DNA of 56,930 nucleotides from Actinomycetes bacterium (GTDB lineage: Bacteria > Actinomycetota > Coriobacteriia > Coriobacteriales > Eggerthellaceae): the NCBI GenBank assembly GCA_023460315.1, contig JAEWQO010000039.1:1-56930 (forward strand), in the 5' to 3' direction. Made by a program: the position numbers and the translations under genes. This document shows positions 42,096 to 50,112 of this stretch, piece after piece. The notes under the pieces are model-generated. The model did not search any database and was not told the origin of the DNA. It was given only the letters and a program-made list of their open reading frames with translations. Every line of letters starts with the position of its first letter. Positions within the stretch are counted from its first letter, which is position 1.

Positions 42096-42955
42096 GACAC
42101 GATCCTCTCGATCATCTGCTGGGCCTCATCGACGTTGCAGGCTAGTTGGGCCACCTCAAACCCTTCATCCCGCAACAAGCACGACAAGGTGGTGACGCGC
42201 GGCACGTTAACGCCAATGCGAAGCAGGTCGTCAGCGTGCTCGAGAACGTCACGCCGTTCCCCGCAATACCTCAAGGTTCCCCCATCCAAAACGGCAAGCC
42301 GTCGGGCATACTCGGAAAGAAGCCCTATCTTCTGTTCGACGACGACCACCGTGATTCCATGGAGGCCGTTCAAATCTGCAAGCAGTTGGAATATCTGACG
42401 TGAACTCGCGGGGTCAAGGGCGCCCGTCGGCTCGTCGAGCACAAGCATGCGCGGCCGCAGGGCGAGCACGGCCGCAAGCGCCACCTTCTGCTTTTGACCT
42501 CCCGACAGCGACGCTATTGACCGACGCCTCAAATCCCCTATCCCCACAAGATCAAGCGCCTCCTCGGTGCGACGGAGGATTTCGTTTCTCTCAAAACCGA
42601 AGTTCTCCAGGCCAAACAGAACCTCATCCTCCACCACCGAAGCCACCATCTGCGCATCGACGTCCTGGAACACCGTCGCCACGATGCGCGAGAGGTCGGT
42701 CAAGCTCGTCTCGAACGTGTCATGGCCCGCCAGGCTGATCGAGCCGTAAAACTCTCCCGAATGGTAATGGGGGATCACGCCGTCAAGCGCATACACGAGC
42801 GTGGACTTTCCTGCACCCGATGGCCCGATGACGCCAAGGAAGTCGCCCTCATGCACTGTGAGGCTTATGCCGTCAAGCGCCTTTTTGCCCGAACCGGCAT
42901 AGGAGAAGCTCACGTTATCGACTTCCGCAATGATCGGAGACGGTTGTCTGGTCAT
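42092..42955 (-). CDS. ECF transporter ATPase (EcfA, first copy)
   Basis: The 287-residue ABC ATPase has Walker A GPSGAGKST, signature SLSGGQKQK and Walker B MLVLDEPTGALD. The ATG is at 42955, with GAAAGG upstream. It lies between the S component and the second ATPase; the 4-bp overlap with the latter shows coupling. Confidence 0.93.
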   Translation of the reverse strand: MTRQPSPIIAEVDNVSFSYAGSGKKALDGISLTVHEGDFLGVIGPSGAGKSTLVYALDGVIPHYHSGEFYGSISLAGHDTFETSLTDLSRIVATVFQDVDAQMVASVVEDEVLFGLENFGFERNEILRRTEEALDLVGIGDLRRRSIASLSGGQKQKVALAAVLALRPRMLVLDEPTGALDPASSRQIFQLLADLNGLHGITVVVVEQKIGLLSEYARRLAVLDGGTLRYCGERRDVLEHADDLLRIGVNVPRVTTLSCLLRDEGFEVAQLACNVDEAQQMIERIVS

Positions 42956-42994
42956 GGGAGGCTACCTTTCAGATCGGTCATTCGAATCCGGTGG

Positions 42995-43627
42995 CTACGC
43001 CGCAGCGGCGTCCGCGCGCGGCAGGTCCTTCTTCAGCACCTTGCGCAAGGGAACATACAGCACCTGAACGATGACGCAGTTGATGAGCGCGGTGCAGAGG
43101 ACGGTGGGCACATATGCCACCAAGCTCGATGCATCGGCTCCCAAAAAGACGAACAGGCAGACGGTGAACACGCCGCCCGACACCACCGTGGAGAGAAACG
43201 TGGCGATGACGGTCTGCAGGTTCACCCGACCCACCTTCATCGGAATGCGGATGAGGGCAGCCATGCACAGCGCCCCCAGGAACTCGGAGATGAAGTTGAT
43301 GTAAGGAGTGCCCGGAAGCAGCTGGCACACCCCACCGGCCAAAAGCCCAATGATGGCGGCTTGCCCAAGGTTTGGCCTGACCAACAAGATAGCCAGGCAA
43401 TACATGGCAATGATGAAGTTCGGCTTCATTCCAAAGAAGTTCACAAAGCTGCCCACCGTCATCTTGAGCACTGCGCCCGCAGCCAGCAGAACTGCCACCA
43501 AGATGAGGGCAGAAACGTCAAAACCCTTGGTGCCCTTCGTTTCCAACTCGCGCTTGCGCGCTCCAGTCGCGTCAGCCTTTACCGTTCCAACCTCGACTTC
43601 ACGTTCGATCTTCTGTGCCATGACCAT
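42995..43627 (-). CDS. TrpP-like S component, predicted tryptophan transporter
   Basis: The 210-residue membrane protein has a hydrophilic N-terminus and about five to six hydrophobic segments. GMKPNFIIAMYCLAILL resembles the conserved GMKP region of TrpP/YhaG-type tryptophan transporters. The first gene of an operon with two EcfA ATPases and EcfT, it acts as the substrate-binding S component. The T-box upstream appears to carry a TGG specifier, supporting tryptophan as substrate. The start ATG at 43627 has GAGAGGA close by; an ATG two codons downstream is an alternative. Confidence 0.83.
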   Translation of the reverse strand: MVMAQKIEREVEVGTVKADATGARKRELETKGTKGFDVSALILVAVLLAAGAVLKMTVGSFVNFFGMKPNFIIAMYCLAILLVRPNLGQAAIIGLLAGGVCQLLPGTPYINFISEFLGALCMAALIRIPMKVGRVNLQTVIATFLSTVVSGGVFTVCLFVFLGADASSLVAYVPTVLCTALINCVIVQVLYVPLRKVLKKDLPRADAAAA

Positions 43628-43763
43628 CGTTCCTCTCTTGGCGGATGTCCCGCCGGTCGCTTCCCCTCCCGGGGATCATTGATTGCCGGCACGAACTTCC
43701 GACGAGGAACCGGCACCCGTCCAACAAAGGCAGCAAGACCCCCTTGATGCCCAAACCGTGGCG

Positions 43764-43800
43764 ACGTCAAGATGATGCGCGCTTTGACGTGCGCATCATC
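43764..43800 (-). other. Two interleaved hairpins between T-box terminator and trpP-like gene
   Basis: GATGATGCGC (43771-43780) is the exact reverse complement of GCGCATCATC (43791-43800), and ACGTCAA (43764-43770) of TTGACGT (43784-43790). The two pairings interleave and have no free nucleotides between strands, so they cannot both form. They lie between the terminator and the start codon, in RNA present only after antitermination. They might form a second switch or simply a stable hairpin. Confidence 0.5.
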
Positions 43801-43875
43801 AACATCTCCCAAGGTCAGGCAACCTGGGTGCCGCAGCGCCGTCGCCTTCTGCTGCACGCAGAATGGCGAACCGAC

Positions 43876-44177
43876 AAAAAAAGACCTGTCCTTTAAGATA
43901 AAGGACAGGTCTTCAGCCTGCGGTGCCACCTTTATTGGTTCTGCTGCGCAGAACCCCCTCGCGAACATGCCAACACATGCTCTGCCCTTAACGCAGGCTC
44001 ACGGTCCAGATACTCAGTTGCCATCAACTGCGATATCGCAGCATGCGCAACCTTTCCCCTTTCCCTCGACGATCCATTTACCATCCAGTTTCCTGCGGGA
44101 ATCTCAGCAGCGCCCGCTCTCTGTGAGTGCTTTGATGGCTTGACGTTCGCCTCATCGGTTTCAAGGTATTAAGTTGT
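43876..44177 (-). promoter_or_regulatory. T-box riboswitch leader, predicted tryptophan-responsive
   Basis: The minus-strand leader has a Stem I region with ACCGATGAGG, AGAGAGCGGGC and GCTGCTGAGA, then the T-box AGGTGGCACCGC (43931-43920). The terminator has a perfect 14-bp stem (43913-43900 with 43894-43881) followed by seven T (43882-43876). The candidate specifier is TGG (44076-44074), followed by six bases and GAG. This is the same spacing as the TTC specifier in the pheST leader of this window. Uncharged tRNA-Trp would allow expression of the ECF operon. Confidence 0.9.
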
Positions 44178-44183
44178 CCGCAC

Positions 44184-44214
44184 ACTATAGCACATAAAGC
44201 CGGATATCTGTCAA
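44184..44214 (-). promoter_or_regulatory. Promoter of the Trp T-box operon
   Basis: A perfect -35 TTGACA (44214-44209) and an extended -10 TGCTATAGT (TATAGT at 44189-44184) with a 19-bp spacer, on the minus strand. The long spacer is offset by the extended -10. The transcript start would be near 44177, just before Stem I. Confidence 0.65.
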
Positions 44215-44303
44215 GACGAAGCTCATCGCCATCCCCGCAATTCGTTCACTGACAGCACACGTCCCCACCACAGATCGGGGGTATAGTTAAAGCAAAGTGC
44301 AAA

Positions 44304-44375
44304 TATAGTCGAGTACGACGGACAGAAGCGTCAGACCGCGCAATAAGGCAAGATTGCGGCTGACGCTTCTGTCCG
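44304..44375 (+). promoter_or_regulatory. Promoter and 5'-terminal hairpin of the MFS-CBS gene
   Basis: A -10 TATAGT (44304-44309) places the transcript start near 44316. Three bases later begins a perfect 16-bp stem: 44319-44334 (CGGACAGAAGCGTCAG) with 44360-44375. An inner CGCAAT/ATTGCG pairing (one bulge) closes most of the loop. There is no T tract. The hairpin thus caps the mRNA 5' end, 20 bp before the ribosome binding site. It could protect the transcript, serve as a binding site, or be a leftover mobile palindrome. Confidence 0.55.
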
Positions 44376-44408
44376 CCTTTCACTCACCTTTCCAAGAGGA
44401 GCATCTTC

Positions 44409-46316
44409 ATGGGTCTATCTCGCAAGCAGATCGTCATGCTGGCCGTGCTGGTTTTCGGCACCTTCGTGACGGTGTTGAACCAAACCGTCGTGGCACCTGC
44501 CCTTCCTTCGGTCATGGAGGAAATGGGCATCGACGCTTCGACAGCTCAGTGGCTCACCACGGGATTCACCCTGGTGAATGCCATCATGATTCCCATCACC
44601 GCATTTCTCACCGACCGCTTCACCACACGACGCCTGTTTTTGGTCGCCATGGTCATCTTCACGGCAGGAAGCGTGTTGGCAGGCTGGGGAACGTCATTTC
44701 CCGTTCTGCTGCTCGGCCGCCTGGTGCAAGCCGCCGGCGCAGGCATTCTCATGCCGCTCGTCATGACCGTCCTCATGTGGACGTTTCCCATTGACCGACG
44801 CGGCACGGCAATGGGCCTGTTTGGTGTCGTCATCGCATTCGGGCCGGCCATCGGACCGACGGCCGCAGGCATCATCATCGACCGCGCCACATGGCACGAC
44901 ATGTTTTATCTTATCGCCGTCCTCTCCGCCGTCGTCGTGGTTGTCGGCGCGTTCGTTCTGAAGCGGGGAGGGGAAACGAACAAGGATGTCACGCTTGACG
45001 TGCCCTCGGTCTTCCTTTCGAGCATTGGCTTCGGGTCGCTGCTCTACGGCCTGTCGTCCATCGGCTCGTACGGCCTCAACCCCAGCTCCATCATCGGCTC
45101 AATCGTGGGCGTGGTGACGCTCTTCTTCTTCTTCCGCCGGCAGCTGAACGCCGAGCACCCCATGCTTCAAGTGCGCGTCCTCGCCAATCGCAGGTTTCTT
45201 GTGGCCACCGTCATCGGCATGCTTGTGCAAGGAGCGCTGTTGGCAGCGGGAATCCTCGTTCCCATCTACCTGCAGTCCCTCATGGGATATTCGGCAACCA
45301 TCTCCGGCCTGGTATTGCTTCCGGGCGCCATCGTCATGGGAGCCATGGGTCCCATCGCCGGCCGCCTGTTCGACAAGCATGGACCGCGTGTGCTCAGCCT
45401 CGTGGGCATGGGCATGCTGACGCTGACGACATTCTGCTTTGCGTTTTTAGGCCCCGACACAAGCATCATTTACCTGACCGTCCTTTACACCGTTCGCCTG
45501 TTCTCTTTGTCTTTGGTAAATATGCCCATCACCACCTGGGGAATGAACGCCCTTGACAATGATCTGGTGAATCACGGGACGTCGGTCAACAACACGTTTC
45601 GACAAGTTGCTGGTTCTCTCGGCACCGCGATCATCATATCGGCATCCACCATTGCCACAAACATGAACGTTGCGGACATGGGATCGCTGCAGGCGAACAT
45701 CTTCGGCATAGACGTCGCATTTGCGCTGGCGGGTCTTCTGTGTCTCATTGGGCTCGTCATGGTGATCGTCTTGGTGAAGAACAAGCCGGGAGAAGCTGCA
45801 GCGAAAGACCGAGACAACTCACGGCGCACCGTACTGGAATCCATCATGAAGCGAGACGTGTTCACGCTGCCTGTAGGCGCGACCGTGTCCGAGGCCATGC
45901 ATATGCTTGTTGACAAGCATATCAGCGCCGTCCCCCTGGTAAACGGCGCCGGAGAGGCTGTCGGATTCGTTTCTGACGGAGATATCATGCGATCCCTTTC
46001 GAAACGCAACAAGATCCTCATGGACCCCATCGTCATGATCATGCAGACCGTGGATGAGGGTGCCGACAACAAGGACTTTGTTCGCAAGCTCGAAGAACTC
46101 ATGGCAACGCCCGCGCTCGGCATCGGCGCACGAGGGATCATCGGGGTGGACGTGCATGCCGACCTGCCTGAAGTGTGTCGCGTTTTGGGAGAAAACCATT
46201 TGAAGAAGGTACCCGTGCTGGACGAAGGCCGAATCGTGGGAGTCATCAACCGCTCCGACATCACCCGCTATTCCATGGAGAAATATCTGGAAGGGCGAGA
46301 CGAAATCCCCGCATAA
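44409..46316 (+). CDS. MFS (DHA2-type) transporter fused to a C-terminal CBS pair
   Basis: The 635-residue protein has about 14 membrane spans (residues 8-460) with the drug-exporter features TDRFTTRR after the second span and a typical DHA2 motif set (LNQTVVAPALP, GRLVQAAGAGILMPLVM). After a short linker, two CBS domains follow (about 478-630; MKRDVFTLPVGATVSEAMHMLVD, VPVLDEGRIVGVINRSDI). CBS pairs usually bind adenosine nucleotides or SAM, so transport may respond to energy state. The fusion is in one continuous frame. The ATG at 44409 has AAGAGGAG upstream. The substrate is unknown. Confidence 0.9.
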   Translation: MGLSRKQIVMLAVLVFGTFVTVLNQTVVAPALPSVMEEMGIDASTAQWLTTGFTLVNAIMIPITAFLTDRFTTRRLFLVAMVIFTAGSVLAGWGTSFPVLLLGRLVQAAGAGILMPLVMTVLMWTFPIDRRGTAMGLFGVVIAFGPAIGPTAAGIIIDRATWHDMFYLIAVLSAVVVVVGAFVLKRGGETNKDVTLDVPSVFLSSIGFGSLLYGLSSIGSYGLNPSSIIGSIVGVVTLFFFFRRQLNAEHPMLQVRVLANRRFLVATVIGMLVQGALLAAGILVPIYLQSLMGYSATISGLVLLPGAIVMGAMGPIAGRLFDKHGPRVLSLVGMGMLTLTTFCFAFLGPDTSIIYLTVLYTVRLFSLSLVNMPITTWGMNALDNDLVNHGTSVNNTFRQVAGSLGTAIIISASTIATNMNVADMGSLQANIFGIDVAFALAGLLCLIGLVMVIVLVKNKPGEAAAKDRDNSRRTVLESIMKRDVFTLPVGATVSEAMHMLVDKHISAVPLVNGAGEAVGFVSDGDIMRSLSKRNKILMDPIVMIMQTVDEGADNKDFVRKLEELMATPALGIGARGIIGVDVHADLPEVCRVLGENHLKKVPVLDEGRIVGVINRSDITRYSMEKYLEGRDEIPA

Positions 46317-46341
46317 ACCCGCCTCGAAGCAAATCGCGCCC

Positions 46342-46391
46342 GCAGATGCCGAAGTGCCCGTCCTGCAAATTGAGGAAGCTTCGGCATCTGC
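46342..46391. terminator. Inverted repeat between convergent genes
   Basis: GCAGATGCCGAAG (46342-46354) is the exact reverse complement of CTTCGGCATCTGC (46379-46391), separated by 24 nt. It lies between the MFS-CBS stop and the recN stop, so it may end transcription in both directions, although no T tract follows. The 13-bp perfect arms also fit a short mobile palindrome. Confidence 0.45.
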
Positions 46392-46469
46392 CGTCTCTCA
46401 GGGCTCAGCTTCGAAAATCCGAAAGCCTGGTCTTTCGCCATGCGGGCAACCGGCCACCGCTCCTCGCCG

Positions 46470-48155
46470 TCAACGGCAGCCTGCCGCCTGCTCCAGCATC
46501 TCCCGCGCGTGGGCGAGAGAGGTGTCGGTGGCATCCCCCGATAGCATGCGAGCGATCTCGGCAATGCGTTCTTCCTCGGAAAGGCGCAGAAGATCGGTCT
46601 CAGGGACGTCGCCCTCACGCTTCCGCACGACGTAATGCGTTTGCCCCCTGACGGCCACCTGAGCGAGGTGCGTCACGACGATGACCTGATGGCTGCAGGC
46701 AAGATCAACCAGCACGTTTGCCAGAGCCACGGCAGTCGCCCCTCCCACGCCGGCATCGACCTCATCAAATACGAGCGTGTCGACCTCATCATGCTGCCCC
46801 AGCACCACTTTCACGGCAAGCATGACCCTGCTCACCTCGCCGCCCGAAGCGATGCGCGCGAGGGGTCGTGCACGCATTCCCGCTCCGGGACGAAAGAGGA
46901 ATTCAACCGATTGCGGCCCATCCTTCGTCCATCGCTGCCGTTCAAGGGGAGTCAATTCGCAGACGAGTTCGGCGCCCCCCATTTCAAGGCGATCCATCTG
47001 AGCCGTCACCGCCTGGGCGAAGCGGGGAGCCGCATCAGCACGGGCATGCGCAAGGACTTCCGCTGCTTCAGAGAGAGCTTTCTCTGCTTCGTCGCGAACC
47101 CGCTCAGCAACACGCACGCGCTCGGCGGCATCGTCGACAAGCGACACGAGGTCTGCCGCCTCGGCCCGGTGGGCAAGCACGTCTTCCATGCGCGGACCGT
47201 ACGCGCGCAGCAGCCCCTGAAGCAAGGCCAAGCGCTCCTGTTGTTGAACAAGCACCTCTGGATCGAATTCAACCCCATCGCGATATTCTCGCATCTCACG
47301 AGCCATATCCTCCAAGACATAGCCAGCTTCGCGCAATGACCCCGCACATTCACCCAGCCTGCCGTCGAAACGGGCGGCGCCATCGAGGGCATCGACGGCC
47401 GAGGCAAGCGCATCGATGGCGCCCGTCTCCCCAGAAAGCGCCTCATGCGCGGTATGCGCCGCCATGGCAAGCGCCTCGGCATGCTCGACCTTCGCAAGGT
47501 CGGCGATGAGGTCCTCGTATTCTCCCTCGCGCGGCGCGACTTCGTCGATGCGCCTCAGCATGAAGCGCGCATCATCGAGCTTTGACGAAGACTCGTCGCC
47601 CGCCTCCCGGATGCGCACGAGTTCGGCAGCAGCACGAACGGCTTCAGAGAACGCCTCCGCATAGACCGCGTGCGCCGCGCCCACGTCCTCCCCCGCCCAT
47701 GCGTCGAGCAGGCGCACGTGCCCGGCAGGCCTCATGAGCTGTTGATGTTCGTGCTGGCTGCACAGGTCAATGGTGGGCGCTACGGCGTCCGTCAATTCAC
47801 GGACGCTCGCCATACGCCCGTCGATGGACACCCGGGAGCGGCCATCGGCTCCCACGCGACGCACGACCACAAGCTCATCCCGATCGGCCTCGGCTTGCGA
47901 AAGTCCTTCGACCGCTTCTTGGTCCGATGCCGAACGCAGCGAGGTGCCGAAGAAACGACCGGCAACGGACAGGGCCTCAGCGCCATCACGAACGGCACTC
48001 TTGTCCGCTCGTTCGCCCATGAGCAGCTTGCATGCCGAGAGCAGGGCGGTTTTGCCCGCACCCGTCTCGCCCGTGAGCACCGTCAGGCCCCGTGAAGGCT
48101 CAAGCGTTGCCTCGCGGATCAGCGCGAGATTCTCCACCTGCATCTCATCGATCAC
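46470..48155 (-). CDS. recN: DNA repair protein RecN
   Basis: SMC-like ATPase acting in double-strand break repair. The 561-residue protein starts with MQVENLALI and has Walker A GETGAGKT. A long coiled-coil middle (about 160-370) and C-terminal signature/Walker B (LARIASGGEVSRVMLAVKV and TLVFDEVDAGVGG) follow. Length fits the family. The GTG at 48155 has GGGAGGT 5 nt upstream. An extended -10 (TGGTATACT, 48210-48205) suggests its own promoter. In related genomes recN often follows nadK; here no nadK is seen upstream. Confidence 0.95.
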   Translation of the reverse strand: MIDEMQVENLALIREATLEPSRGLTVLTGETGAGKTALLSACKLLMGERADKSAVRDGAEALSVAGRFFGTSLRSASDQEAVEGLSQAEADRDELVVVRRVGADGRSRVSIDGRMASVRELTDAVAPTIDLCSQHEHQQLMRPAGHVRLLDAWAGEDVGAAHAVYAEAFSEAVRAAAELVRIREAGDESSSKLDDARFMLRRIDEVAPREGEYEDLIADLAKVEHAEALAMAAHTAHEALSGETGAIDALASAVDALDGAARFDGRLGECAGSLREAGYVLEDMAREMREYRDGVEFDPEVLVQQQERLALLQGLLRAYGPRMEDVLAHRAEAADLVSLVDDAAERVRVAERVRDEAEKALSEAAEVLAHARADAAPRFAQAVTAQMDRLEMGGAELVCELTPLERQRWTKDGPQSVEFLFRPGAGMRARPLARIASGGEVSRVMLAVKVVLGQHDEVDTLVFDEVDAGVGGATAVALANVLVDLACSHQVIVVTHLAQVAVRGQTHYVVRKREGDVPETDLLRLSEEERIAEIARMLSGDATDTSLAHAREMLEQAAGCR

Positions 48156-48602
48156 CGCGCACCTCCCACATCAGATTCTCTTCACCGTCCCGCATTCTGA
48201 CCATAGTATACCAAGCCCTCCGTGGCGTTCGGCAAAAGAACCTTTCGCCCCATCCTCCTCTTCAAGCTCCGTCGGATCCCCGAGCGAAACCGCAACGACA
48301 TCCCCGACATTCCACGACAGATTTACACACCCAAGCCATTGCGCAGCACAACGCAACCCCTCTGCGAAATGCTGCCGCAAGCTTTGGCTCCGGCTTCGAA
48401 CACCACCACGCGGAACGGGGTCGGTTCGTTCATCTAGACGCAGGATTTCATCCCAAACTGCACCGGGCGCCCATCGATGCGCGGAAGTCCCGAAAGGAAA
48501 GCGGCTCCCCTCGATTGCCTCGGGGCGCCGCCAACCAGAACTCATTCCTTGCGACCTGCGCGCGTCATTGCCTGACACAGGCCGCACATGACCGAAGGAG
48601 CG
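48156..48602. other. 447-bp gap with no convincing gene
   Basis: The gap between the recN start and the end of the MerR gene holds the recN promoter (48210-48205). A 138-codon minus-strand ORF (48171-48587) lacks a ribosome binding site and recognised motif. Other short ORFs in other frames look equally plausible, such as a 36-codon one starting MNEPTPFRVVVFEAG near 48435. This may be a decayed gene. I do not call a CDS. Confidence 0.4.
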
Positions 48603-49370
48603 CTACGAGCAGTACACCCGGACGGCATCGCGGAGAAATTCCGCAGCACCTGGCGCAACGTCATCGTAATAGGCCTTGAAACGTGGGTCGGCCACATACA
48701 TCTCGGCCATGCCACAATGGGCCTCCTTCGAATATGCCCCTTTTTCCCAAAATGCACACAGCCACTGGCGATGCAGGTCAACGGCGCGCTGGGCTTCGGG
48801 ACCAGACGGATCGCCTTCCTCTATGCCGGAGAGGAGAGCCTCCTTGACCCGTTTTTCCAAGTCCTTCACCGCGCGGTACCGATCCTCGCCCATACCCAAC
48901 ACCTTCGCATTGCTCGCATCGATGGCCCCATCTCCCCAACGCCCGCGGATCTCCGCTCCATAGACACGCTCGTTCTCGTCAACGATATCCTTCTTGAATC
49001 CCTCGAACTTCTCTTCATCATTCATCGGCTTTGTTCCCTTCATGGCGGCGAGCGTCTTCTCGACGCTCGCGATCAGCTTCTCGATATGATCTCGGCGAAA
49101 GAACAGCTCACGCAGATGCTCGGAAAGCGCTTTTCCCACATCGAACGCCGGATCGTCAAGCACGCGCCTGATGTCCGCAAGCGCCATGTCGGCCTCGCGA
49201 TAGAGCAGCACCTGCTGGAGTCGGTCAAGCTCGTCAGGACCATACAGGCGGTAGTTGTTTTCACCGCGCCGGGGAACCACCAATCCCATCTGGTCGTAAT
49301 GACGGAGCGTGCGCACGCTGACGCCGGACAGCTTCGCCAGCTGACTCACCGTGTAGTGTTGAGATGCCAT
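48603..49370 (-). CDS. MerR-family regulator with C-terminal TipAS-like domain
   Basis: The 255-residue protein has an N-terminal MerR winged helix (YTVSQLAKLSGVSVRTLRHYD, 6-26) and a coiled-coil dimer helix. The C-terminal all-helical TipAS antibiotic-recognition domain includes EMYVADPRFKAYYD near the end. TipAL-type proteins bind cyclic peptides or drugs and activate their targets, often themselves. The ATG at 49370 is chosen as the only one just before the HTH; the in-frame region upstream holds the promoter. A classic 19-bp-spacer promoter with a dyad at 49454-49484 indicates autoregulation. Confidence 0.92.
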   Translation of the reverse strand: MASQHYTVSQLAKLSGVSVRTLRHYDQMGLVVPRRGENNYRLYGPDELDRLQQVLLYREADMALADIRRVLDDPAFDVGKALSEHLRELFFRRDHIEKLIASVEKTLAAMKGTKPMNDEEKFEGFKKDIVDENERVYGAEIRGRWGDGAIDASNAKVLGMGEDRYRAVKDLEKRVKEALLSGIEEGDPSGPEAQRAVDLHRQWLCAFWEKGAYSKEAHCGMAEMYVADPRFKAYYDDVAPGAAEFLRDAVRVYCS

Positions 49371-49453
49371 GGCCGGCACCGCCTTCCTGTTCTCGTCGCC
49401 CTGTACAAACGGCCGCCTCCTGCAGGAAAGGGCCCGGCACGCCGTCGGACGAC

Positions 49454-49484
49454 AGCATAGGCCCTCTCGTAACGTGAGGGTCAA
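49454..49484 (-). promoter_or_regulatory. MerR-type promoter with 19-bp spacer and dyad operator
   Basis: On the minus strand TTGACC (49484-49479), then a 19-bp spacer, then TATGCT (49459-49454). The spacer and its edge contain CCCTCACGTTACGAGAGGG, an interrupted palindrome. This is exactly the layout at which MerR-family activators work by untwisting an overlong spacer. The transcript start would be near 49447. Confidence 0.75.
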
Positions 49485-49602
49485 GAGCCGCCTCCGATCA
49501 TGTGAGCGTTTTGTGACGAACAGGCACCGTCCGTCATGCGGAGCAGGCTCTCCCCCGCCCCGAGAAGGCAAGCCCGGCGGAAGGTCGCCGGACTCGACAC
49601 CG

Positions 49603-49968
49603 TCAACCGAGCAAAGCACGCTCCCATTCCGCTTCTTTGAACCCAAACAGAACGAAGTCCTCGCCGACGAGTATCGGACGCTTCACCAGCATGCCATCTT
49701 CAGCCAGCAGCTTGTAGGCATCTTCGTCGGAAAGGCCCCCGTCAAGGAGTGACTTGACGTTGCGTTCGCGATATCGCATGCCCGACGTGTTGAAAAGCCG
49801 CCGCAGGGGCAGGCCGCTGAGCTTATGCCATGCACCCAACTCCTCAGCCGTGGGATTGTCTTCCACGATATGGCGATCCCTGTACGCGATGCCCTGCCGG
49901 TCAAGCCATGCCCTCGCCTTATTTGAAGTCGAGCATGTTGGATACCCCACGAACAGCACGTTTCCCAT
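49603..49968 (-). CDS. ArsC/Spx-family thioredoxin-fold protein
   Basis: The 121-residue protein contains the N-terminal YPTCSTSNKARAWLD with the ArsC-type CxxS active site. Also present are RDRHIVEDNPTAEEL and the cis-Pro region KRPILVGEDFVLFGF. Such proteins are arsenate reductase-like, YffB-like or Spx-like; there is no RNA polymerase-binding evidence here. It may be a generic thiol oxidoreductase. The ATG at 49968 has GGGAG 7 nt upstream. It has no arsenic resistance neighbours. Confidence 0.88.
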   Translation of the reverse strand: MGNVLFVGYPTCSTSNKARAWLDRQGIAYRDRHIVEDNPTAEELGAWHKLSGLPLRRLFNTSGMRYRERNVKSLLDGGLSDEDAYKLLAEDGMLVKRPILVGEDFVLFGFKEAEWERALLG

Positions 49969-50112
49969 CGGTGTCTCCCTTCGTCTTTCCGCTCATCATA
50001 TCAGTTCTCACCCGATCAACGGCAACCCTACGCATGACGGCCCTTTGCAGGGCAAAAGGGACAAGATTGCTATACTGAAACATGGTCATAATCCAACGGG
50101 AAAGGCACCTTG

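Noticed and set aside
48171..48587. A 138-codon minus-strand ORF upstream of recN
   Set aside because: No ribosome binding site, no motif, and the recN promoter lies inside its 3' end; too weak to call.
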